Shown here: positions 1 through 5,096 of the stretch, in pieces
Layout of the letters: each line of letters opens with the position of its first letter
Numbering within the stretch: position 1 is the stretch's first letter
NCBI GenBank assembly: GCA_020844525.1
Contig: JAJGAH010000215.1
Location: forward strand, 1-5,096
From: Eubacterium sp.
GTDB taxonomy: Bacteria > Bacillota > Clostridia > Lachnospirales > Lachnospiraceae
Direction of reading: 5' to 3'
DNA length: 5,096 bases
Notes under the pieces: model-generated
Seen by the model: the letters and a program-made list of their open reading frames with translations, nothing else
Database searches by the model: none
What the model was told of the DNA's origin: nothing
Made by a program: the position numbers and the translations under genes

Positions 1-1433
1 AAAAGGTCACGATCCGGGACCTGCTGCAGATGACCAGCGGTGTTGATTATTCTGAAGCCGGTGCGCTGGATGGAAGTGACTGGTGCACGAATTTTATGTC
101 CGCAGGCTTTAAATCTGAACCGGGTACAAAGTTTGATTATAATTCCATGAACTCCTTTATGCTCTCTGCCGCAATTCAGATCAGGAGCGGACAGACCATG
201 TTTGACTATCTGAAGGACAGGATTTTTGATCCGATGGGTATTCGTGAAATTTTCTGGGAGAAGAGCCCGATGGGTTATACAAAGGGGGGATGGGGATGTT
301 TTATCCGTCCGGAGGATGCCTGCAAGCTGGGTCAGCTTCTTCTGAATAAGGGAAAGTGGAATGGAAAACAGCTCCTGCCGGAGAAATGGGCAGAGGAGAT
401 GACACGGTCCCATGTCGATAATGGAAAGTTCGGATATGGATATCAGCTCTGGATGGAGGAGCGTCCGGGTGGGTATGCCATGAACGGGCTCTTTGGTCAG
501 GATGTGATCTGTTATCCGGACATGGACATGATCATCATGGTGAATGCGGGGAACAGGGAGCTGCTGCAGGAGGGAAATCTTACAGAGATCATACGGCGAT
601 ACTGGGGTGCTTCTTTTGTGCCATCTGAGGAACCTCTTCCGGAAAATCCGGCTGCACTGCAGAATCTTGTGAAAACGGTCGCTGAATATAGCGGTAATGA
701 TACGTTTGGCGGCTCCGGCGCAGGAAGTGCGATACTCGCACAATCCATGGACCATCATCTGGCGGAATTGCCGGTGTTCCGGAAGACGCGGAGAAGAAAA
801 AAGGGCTGGGGGCTCTGGTCAAAGAAATCCACAGTCATGTCACCGGAAGAAATGCTGGATGTGCTGGATACACATACGTATCAGATGGAAAAAGGAAACA
901 TCGGTATTTTTCCGCTGATCTGTCAGGTTACACACAATAATTATACAGATGGCATTCAGAAAATCGGGTTTCAGAGGATGGATGATACGATGGTTGTTCT
1001 CTTTTATGAGGGAGAGGACGTTCATCATGTCAGGGTTGGATTTGAACAGCCGGAGGTCAGTGAAATTGTTCTGCATGGCGAACCCTATTATATCGGAACA
1101 AAAGGGAGAATTGCGACGGATGAATATGACCACGTCGTACTTCTTCTGAAGATCTCCTTCCTCGAGGAGGCCTGTGCCCGCAAGATCAATATGTACTTTG
1201 ACGGAGAGGAGATGCTTGTCCGTTTTTCAGAGACGCCCGGGGACGCTGTGATTGCGGATGCCATCAAGTATTCCGGAGACGATCCCGCTTTTCTGAGCCT
1301 TCCGGTTATCCGCCAGTTTGTGGAGCAGGGAGGAAGAGATATCATCAATGAATCTCTGCAGGCTGCGATCCATCCACGGGATATCGGACATGTTCTTCCG
1401 GATCCCGAAGAGAGAAAGCTTGAGAATTTGTAA
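1..1433 (+). CDS. Serine hydrolase, class C beta-lactamase / penicillin-binding-like (5' partial), with unassigned C-terminal module
   Basis: The reading frame is open from base 3 to the TAA at 1431-1433 and gives 476 visible residues. Its first residues (VTIRDLLQMTSG) match the conserved 'TIrdLLtmTSG' stretch that follows the SxxK nucleophile motif in this superfamily, so the true start and SxxK lie before the window and the ATG at base 30 is internal. The second catalytic motif is FDYNS at 132-146, with Tyr at 138-140. It is YNS rather than the YxN of classical enzymes, a variant also known in related esterase/amidase-type members. The third motif (KTG/HxG position) is probably NGLFGQ at 483-500. 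The catalytic domain ends near base 620. A linker and a basic patch (RKTRRRKK, about 777-803) follow, then about 200 residues with alternating strand-like segments that I cannot assign to a family. Such proteins hydrolyse esters, amides or peptidoglycan-type D-amino acid bonds; the substrate here is unknown. I see no clear transport link and no terminator before the next gene. Confidence 0.85.
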   Translation, partial: KVTIRDLLQMTSGVDYSEAGALDGSDWCTNFMSAGFKSEPGTKFDYNSMNSFMLSAAIQIRSGQTMFDYLKDRIFDPMGIREIFWEKSPMGYTKGGWGCFIRPEDACKLGQLLLNKGKWNGKQLLPEKWAEEMTRSHVDNGKFGYGYQLWMEERPGGYAMNGLFGQDVICYPDMDMIIMVNAGNRELLQEGNLTEIIRRYWGASFVPSEEPLPENPAALQNLVKTVAEYSGNDTFGGSGAGSAILAQSMDHHLAELPVFRKTRRRKKGWGLWSKKSTVMSPEEMLDVLDTHTYQMEKGNIGIFPLICQVTHNNYTDGIQKIGFQRMDDTMVVLFYEGEDVHHVRVGFEQPEVSEIVLHGEPYYIGTKGRIATDEYDHVVLLLKISFLEEACARKINMYFDGEEMLVRFSETPGDAVIADAIKYSGDDPAFLSLPVIRQFVEQGGRDIINESLQAAIHPRDIGHVLPDPEERKLENL

Positions 1434-1460
1434 TCCTCCACCTGCGTTGATTCGTATTAC

Positions 1461-1479
1461 GGTGGCAATATGGTGGCAA
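1461..1479. repeat. Tandem direct repeat GGTGGCAA, 11-base period
   Basis: GGTGGCAA occurs exactly at 1461-1468 and again at 1472-1479. The 11-base period is about one helical turn, so both copies face the same side of the DNA. The pair lies directly upstream of the A-rich tract and about 60-80 bases before the predicted transcription start of the transport genes. That is where an activator would normally bind, but no regulator gene is visible to pair with it. It could also be a leftover recombination site or chance. Confidence 0.4.
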
Positions 1480-1482
1480 ATC

Positions 1483-1533
1483 TAAAAAAACTATAAAAAA
1501 AGGATTCGTTTCAGGCCGGCTTTGTATTACAAT
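1483..1533 (+). promoter_or_regulatory. Predicted sigma-A promoter with UP-element-like A-tract for the TRAP operon
   Basis: A -10 box TACAAT lies at 1528-1533 (5 of 6 to TATAAT). Exactly 17 bases upstream is a weak -35, TTCGTT, at 1505-1510. The stretch 1483-1500 is almost only A and T with two A-runs, and falls about 40 to 57 bases before the predicted start near 1540, where an UP element would bind the alpha subunit. A strong UP element could compensate for the poor -35. The leader would be about 90 bases. This is the only plausible sigma-A promoter I found between the hydrolase and the receptor gene. It is inferred from sequence alone. Confidence 0.5.
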
Positions 1534-1556
1534 AGACTGGTTATCAGAACGAATCC
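1502..1556. repeat. Perfect 9-bp inverted repeat flanking the promoter, candidate operator
   Basis: GGATTCGTT at 1502-1510 is the exact reverse complement of AACGAATCC at 1548-1556, with 37 bases between. The left arm coincides with the -35 and the right arm falls at about +8 to +16 from the predicted start. The -10 box sits at the centre. Because the left arm would lie upstream of the transcript, an RNA hairpin is unlikely for that start site, and a two-site operator is the better reading. A third copy of the core, GATTCGT, lies at 1449-1455. Arm centres are 46 bases apart, not a whole number of helical turns, which is a point against simple looping. Confidence 0.4.
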
Positions 1557-1629
1557 GTTCCCACAGAGAAATTCCGGGAAAAATCAGATGGATTGACGGA
1601 TTCAAAAACAACAGAGGGAGAATGAACAG

Positions 1630-2607
1630 ATGAAAAAACGAAAAGGATCCGGAATCCTGACCGTTCTGCTTTGTGTCGTGCTTTCCCTTGGTCTTTCAGG
1701 CTGCACGCAGTATAAGAGCAGAATGATGTTTGGCACCGGCGGCACTGCCGGAACCTATTATTCCTACGGCGGTGTTCTTGCCCAGTACATGAAGAATTAT
1801 GCAAATGTCCGTGTGACGGCTGTGTCGACCGGAGGTTCCAAGGTCAACATTCAGAGTATTCAGGACGGGGATTTTCAGCTGGGATTTACCCAGTCAGACG
1901 TTATGTCTTATGGATGGAACGGAACACGTGCCTTTGAAAAGGACGGCGGGACCCATTCCTTCAGAGTGCTCGGCGCTCTGTATGCGGAGACCGTTCAGCT
2001 GATTACCATGGATGATGATATCAAGACGGTTGCGGACCTGAAGGGCAGAAGTGTGTCAATCGGTGAAGCGGGGTCCGGCGTATATTTTAATGCCCTTGAT
2101 GTGCTTAAGGGGGCCGGGCTTTCTATCGGCGATATTAATCCACAGTATCAGTCATTTGAGGATTCCAAGGAATCACTGAAGGATGGAAAGATCAGTGCTG
2201 CATTTATCGTAGCTGGTGCGCCCACTTCCGCCATCACTGAGCTTGCGACGACAAATGGCGTCCATTTTGTAAATATTGATGGAGATGTGCGGGACAAGAT
2301 CATGGCAGACTGCCCGTATTATGAATCCTATTCTATTCCGGCAGGTACCTATCCGGGGCAGGACAGTGATATCGATACGATTACTGTTCTGGCGACTGTA
2401 ATAGTCTCTGCATCGGCCGATGATGACACAGTCTATGACCTCACAAAGGCTATTTTTGATCATACCTCAGAGATCGCAAAGGAAAATGCGAAGGGCGAGG
2501 AGCTGAATCTGGATACAGCAACGAGTATCACCACCGTTCCATATCATGAAGGAGCTGCAAGATACTACAAGGAACATGGTTATACAGTAAGTACAGAAGA
2601 AGGATAA
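1630..2607 (+). CDS. TAXI-family TRAP transporter substrate-binding lipoprotein
   Basis: This is the extracytoplasmic receptor of a TRAP transporter; it captures the solute and delivers it to the permease encoded next. The 325-residue length is normal for the family. Residues 1-24 form a lipoprotein signal peptide (basic KKRK start, hydrophobic core, lipobox LSGC), so Cys25 should be lipidated and anchor the protein outside the membrane, as expected in a Gram-positive. Family motifs in order are GTGGTAGTYYSYGG (35-48), the 'QLGFTQSDV' stretch (about 78-86), 'VADLKGRSVSIGEAGSG' (about 134-150), and 'AGAPTSAI' in the C-terminal lobe. The start is supported by GAGGGAG at 1614-1620, nine bases before the ATG. 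Known TAXI receptors bind organic acids or amino acids such as glutamate; the sequence does not reveal the ligand. The gene ends 13 bases before the permease and shares its transcript. TAXI identity is near certain; the ligand is unknown. Confidence 0.95.
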   Translation: MKKRKGSGILTVLLCVVLSLGLSGCTQYKSRMMFGTGGTAGTYYSYGGVLAQYMKNYANVRVTAVSTGGSKVNIQSIQDGDFQLGFTQSDVMSYGWNGTRAFEKDGGTHSFRVLGALYAETVQLITMDDDIKTVADLKGRSVSIGEAGSGVYFNALDVLKGAGLSIGDINPQYQSFEDSKESLKDGKISAAFIVAGAPTSAITELATTNGVHFVNIDGDVRDKIMADCPYYESYSIPAGTYPGQDSDIDTITVLATVIVSASADDDTVYDLTKAIFDHTSEIAKENAKGEELNLDTATSITTVPYHEGAARYYKEHGYTVSTEEG

Positions 2608-2681
2608 GGAGGATGCAGCTTTGAGTGATCAGATAAAAGATAAGACTCCTGTCACTTCTGGACAGGAAAATGCGAAGGGCG
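2480..2681 (+). repeat. 18-base exact direct repeat shared by receptor and permease genes
   Basis: The 18-base string beginning AGGAAAATGCG occurs at 2480-2497 near the end of the receptor gene and at 2664-2681 near the start of the permease gene, 184 bases apart. It is read in the same phase in both and encodes ENAKG each time. The first copy lies in the structured C-terminal lobe of the receptor. The second lies in the hydrophilic N-terminal tail of the permease, which has no conserved counterpart that I recognise. Confidence 0.8.
2606..2612 (+). promoter_or_regulatory. Strong ribosome binding site that fixes the TTG start of the permease
   Basis: AAGGAGG at 2606-2612 is a near-perfect anti-16S match. 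It overlaps the last two bases of the receptor stop codon (TAA, 2605-2607). Its spacing to TTG at 2621 is 8 bases, which is ideal. The ATG at 2613 is directly adjacent to it, is in another frame and stops after three codons. The next in-frame ATG, at 2720, has no comparable site. The overlap with the stop suggests translational coupling to the receptor. Confidence 0.85.
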
Positions 2682-4603
2682 CAGACCAGGATTCTGTAAA
2701 AACGGACATTGATGCGGTTATGCGCAAGTATGACAGGGAATCCAACACCAGGATCTGGACCGGTAAGCCCAAGATTATGATCACCGTGATCCTGGCTGCC
2801 TTTTCACTCTGGTGCATCTATGTCACCCTGTTTGCTACATTTCTGGAGGAAATCAGACTTACATCCTTTCTGGGCCTCGTAATTCTGATGGGATTTCTGA
2901 TTTATCCCTCCAGGAAGGGCGTACAGAAAGAAAATCACATGCCCATCGGCGATATCATTTTTATGATTGCCGGTGCCGGTGCTTTTTTCTACTTTACATT
3001 TAACGCGAATACAATCATCAATCAGGGAACCAGGTTTGCCTGGTACCAGATCATTATCGGCATCATCGGCATCGCGGCCCTGGTTGAGATCACCAGGAGA
3101 TGTGTCGGCCTGCCCATTCTGATTGTAGCGGCATTTTTTGTGATATATGCGCTGACCTATGGCCTTACAAATCCTGCATTTGCCGGGCGGCTGAAATATC
3201 TGATACGGAACCTGTTCTATACAAAGGAGGGCATATTCTCGACGCCGGTTAATGTCTGCTCGAAGTACATTGTGGTGTTCATTATCTTTGGAGCATTTCT
3301 GGAGCGGACGGGAATTTCCAACTTTTTCATTGACCTTGCAAACTGTGTGGCCGGAAGGTTCGCGGGCGGCCCGGCAAAGGTTGCCGTTATTTCCTCCGCA
3401 CTCTGCGGCATGGTTTCGGGTTCTTCCGTAGGCAATACCGTAACCACCGGTTCCGTGACCATTCCTATGATGAAAAAGACAGGATATAAGCCGGAATTTG
3501 CCGGAGCCGTTGAGGCGGCTGCCTCAACCGGCGGTCAGATTATGCCGCCGATTATGGGCGCTGCGGCTTTCCTGATGGCGGATTTTGTAGGCGTTCCCTA
3601 TTCAGACATCATCGGAAGAGCGGTGCTTCCTGCAATCCTGTATTTTATGGGTATTTTCATTTCCGTGCATCTGGAAGCAAAAAAGCTGCACCTGCATGGA
3701 ATCCCGAAGGAACAGCTGCCCCATGCCGGCAGGCTTATGAAGAAGATTTATCTGCTGCTTCCACTGGTTATGCTTGTGATCTGGGTGTCCGGCAACTTCA
3801 TGACCATGCAGAGAGCTGCGTCTCTGGCAATCGTGCTTTCGATTATCGTCAGCCTGTTTGATAAGGATAACCGCATTACACCCCGCAAGATTGTGGATGC
3901 GCTGGAGGCGGGCGGAAGAAGTGCAATTACTGTGGCAGCGGCCTGTGGTGTTGCCGGAATCATCTCCGGTTCCATTACGATGACCGGTCTGGCCAATGAC
4001 CTGATCAATGCCATTGTCGGCGTTGCCGGCAACAGGCTGATCATCGCGCTTCTGCTGACAATGATCTGCTGTATCATACTTGGTATGGGCGTTCCGACAA
4101 CGGCAAATTACTGCATTATGGCGGCAACAACTGCTCCGATTCTGATCCGGATGGGCGTTCCGGTTCTTGCAGCACACTTCTTTGTGTTCTATTTCGGTAT
4201 TGTGGCTGATATCACACCGCCGGTGGCACTTGCAGCATATGCAGGTTCCGCGATTGCAAAGAGTAACCCTATGAAGACCGCGTTTAATGCATCGAAGCTT
4301 GCCATAGCCGTATTTATTGTTCCTTATATGTTCTGCTACAATCCGGCCATGCTGCTGATTGACACGGATGCCTTAACTGTGGTCCGGATTGCCATTATCG
4401 CTGCAATTGGCATCTTCGGTATTGCAGCCGCCTTTGAAGGGTACTGCTTCTCTGAGATGTCACCGGTGATCCGGATTGTGATTGCGCTGGGCGGACTGCT
4501 TCTGATTCACCCGGGTACGCTGACGGATGTAATCGGACTTCTGATTGTTATTGTGTGTCTGGGAATACAGTTTGCGAAGGGAAGAAAGACAGCAGCGGCA
4601 TAA
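2621..4603 (+). CDS. TRAP transporter fused permease (4TM/12TM type)
   Basis: This is the membrane part of the TAXI-TRAP system. It joins the small (DctQ-like) and large (DctM-like) permease subunits in one 660-residue chain, which explains why no separate small-subunit gene is present. Translation starts at TTG. Residues 1-50 are hydrophilic and presumably cytoplasmic; about 16-18 hydrophobic segments follow, the first at about 51-72. Large-subunit signatures are visible: 'GMVSGSSVGNTVTTGS' (263-278), 'AAASTGGQIMPPIMGAAAF' (299-317), 'LGMGVPTTANY' (487-497) and 'GIVADITPPVALAAYAG' (526-542). In characterised TRAP large subunits, such Gly/Ser/Thr-rich and Pro-broken helices form the ion and substrate sites, so import driven by a sodium or proton gradient is expected. 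Two segments share MGVP, a feature of the internal repeat of this fold. The chain ends in a short basic tail. The gene is 13 bases after the receptor and 34 before the kinase-like gene. Function class is very sure; substrate and coupling ion are not shown. Confidence 0.95.
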   Translation: MSDQIKDKTPVTSGQENAKGADQDSVKTDIDAVMRKYDRESNTRIWTGKPKIMITVILAAFSLWCIYVTLFATFLEEIRLTSFLGLVILMGFLIYPSRKGVQKENHMPIGDIIFMIAGAGAFFYFTFNANTIINQGTRFAWYQIIIGIIGIAALVEITRRCVGLPILIVAAFFVIYALTYGLTNPAFAGRLKYLIRNLFYTKEGIFSTPVNVCSKYIVVFIIFGAFLERTGISNFFIDLANCVAGRFAGGPAKVAVISSALCGMVSGSSVGNTVTTGSVTIPMMKKTGYKPEFAGAVEAAASTGGQIMPPIMGAAAFLMADFVGVPYSDIIGRAVLPAILYFMGIFISVHLEAKKLHLHGIPKEQLPHAGRLMKKIYLLLPLVMLVIWVSGNFMTMQRAASLAIVLSIIVSLFDKDNRITPRKIVDALEAGGRSAITVAAACGVAGIISGSITMTGLANDLINAIVGVAGNRLIIALLLTMICCIILGMGVPTTANYCIMAATTAPILIRMGVPVLAAHFFVFYFGIVADITPPVALAAYAGSAIAKSNPMKTAFNASKLAIAVFIVPYMFCYNPAMLLIDTDALTVVRIAIIAAIGIFGIAAAFEGYCFSEMSPVIRIVIALGGLLLIHPGTLTDVIGLLIVIVCLGIQFAKGRKTAAA

Positions 4604-4637
4604 CAGGAATACAAAACTATGCCGGGAAAGGACAAAT

Positions 4638-5096
4638 ATGAAAGAATTACGATATCCAGTGATTACCATCAGCCGGCAGTATGCCGCATACGGACGAACT
4701 GTTGCAAGAGGACTCTCACAGAAGCTTGGCATCCCGTTTTATGACAGGGATGTAGTAAGGAAAACAGCCGCCGAGAGCGGGTTTTCAGAAGATGATATCA
4801 ACAGGGAAGGTGAAAACCTGAGCCGCGCTGGAAAATTCATGAATGATCTGCTGAACAACGCAGCCTCCTACCCCAGCTCCCATGACAGAATTTTCGAGGC
4901 GCAGAAGGCGGTCGTTCTGGAGCTTGCAAAATCCCCGTGCATCATTGTCGGAAGATGCGCGGATCATATTCTTACAGAAGCGGGTATTCCGGCATACAAG
5001 GTTTTTCTGTACGCGGATGAGGCCCACAGAATCAGCAGGGCTGCCGAGCTGGAGGAGAACAGGGGACTGGACCCCCGAAAGGCTGCTGCCAAAAAG
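4638..5096 (+). CDS. Cytidylate-kinase-like family protein (3' partial)
   Basis: The visible 153 residues match the cytidylate-kinase-like family (Pfam Cytidylate_kin2 type), whose full length is about 200-215 residues; the end lies beyond the window. The N-terminus 'VITISRQYAAYGR' (8-20) is where the family usually reads ISReYGSGGR, the nucleotide-binding loop. 'KLGIPFYDRD' (29-38) and 'CIIVGRCADHIL' (101-112) are further family hallmarks, followed by an Arg-rich segment (HRISRAAE, 130-137) at the start of the lid-like region. The loop has Ala-Ala-Tyr in place of Gly-Ser-Gly and no GK[S/T], so phosphate binding may be weakened or absent. The start ATG has AAAGGA at 4627-4632, five bases upstream. 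It follows the permease by 34 bases with no terminator, so it is probably in the same operon. Nucleotide phosphorylation is the family expectation; a real role in CMP salvage is doubtful, and a regulatory or other kinase role is possible. Confidence 0.8.
   Translation, partial: MKELRYPVITISRQYAAYGRTVARGLSQKLGIPFYDRDVVRKTAAESGFSEDDINREGENLSRAGKFMNDLLNNAASYPSSHDRIFEAQKAVVLELAKSPCIIVGRCADHILTEAGIPAYKVFLYADEAHRISRAAELEENRGLDPRKAAAKK

Noticed and set aside
1088..1441. Minus-strand open frame of 117 codons over the hydrolase 3' end
   Set aside because: It is antisense to a well-supported coding frame, is Ser/Arg-rich, and shows no recognisable domain.
1438..1476. CCACC / GGTGG pairing as a terminator after the hydrolase
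   Set aside because: The stem is only 5 bases with an 18-base or longer loop and is followed by A-runs, not T-runs.
1593..1598. TTGACG as a -35 box
   Set aside because: No -10-like hexamer lies 16-18 bases downstream; that position is the ribosome binding site region.
1622..1633. Micro-frame ATG AAC AGA TGA overlapping the receptor start codon
   Set aside because: It begins one base after the ribosome binding site, too close to be used, whereas the site is well spaced for the ATG at 1630.
3029..3049. ACCAGG-TTTG-CCTGGT hairpin and overlapping palindrome CTGGTACCAG
   Set aside because: It is a short 6-bp stem inside the permease coding region, explained by codons, with no T-run or regulatory context.
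4085..4162. 12-base direct repeat ATGGGCGTTCCG at 4085 and 4151
   Set aside because: Both copies encode MGVP in conserved permease segments, so protein constraint and codon bias explain it.
3602..4177. Long minus-strand open frame (191 codons), rich in His, Cys and Asn
   Set aside because: It lies wholly inside the permease gene, has odd composition typical of an antisense frame, and has no ribosome binding site or family motif that I can see.

Overview
The window looks like a piece of a Firmicutes chromosome, most likely a gut clostridial (Lachnospiraceae-type) genome. This is an inference from moderate GC, AGGAGG-type ribosome binding sites, a lipoprotein-anchored transport receptor, and a cytidylate-kinase-like protein of a kind common in that group. 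All genes lie on the + strand. No RNA gene, CRISPR array, insertion sequence or integrase is visible.

Layout: (1) positions 1-1433 hold the 3' part of a class C beta-lactamase-like serine hydrolase whose SxxK nucleophile region lies before the window, followed by a long C-terminal module I cannot assign. (2) Positions 1434-1629 are a regulatory gap. It contains a tandem GGTGGCAA repeat, an A-tract (UP-element-like), a weak -35, a good -10 (TACAAT), and a perfect 9-bp inverted repeat whose arms flank that promoter. No convincing terminator is seen after the hydrolase. (3) Positions 1630-4603 encode a two-gene TAXI-type TRAP transporter: a lipoprotein substrate receptor and, 13 bases later, a single 660-residue fused permease (4TM/12TM type) that starts with TTG. 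(4) Positions 4638-5096 hold the start of a cytidylate-kinase-like protein, cut by the window end and probably in the same transcript.

How they fit together: the receptor captures an unidentified, probably anionic, organic solute outside the membrane and passes it to the fused permease, which should import it using an ion gradient. The kinase-like protein follows after 34 bases and its P-loop region is degenerate. Its link to transport is suggested only by position. The transport genes appear to be transcribed from their own promoter, separately from the hydrolase.

Most of the window is ordinary. The points most worth a second look are the inverted repeat around the promoter, the kinase-like gene with an altered nucleotide-binding loop in a transport operon, and an unexpected 18-base exact repeat shared in phase by the receptor and permease genes.
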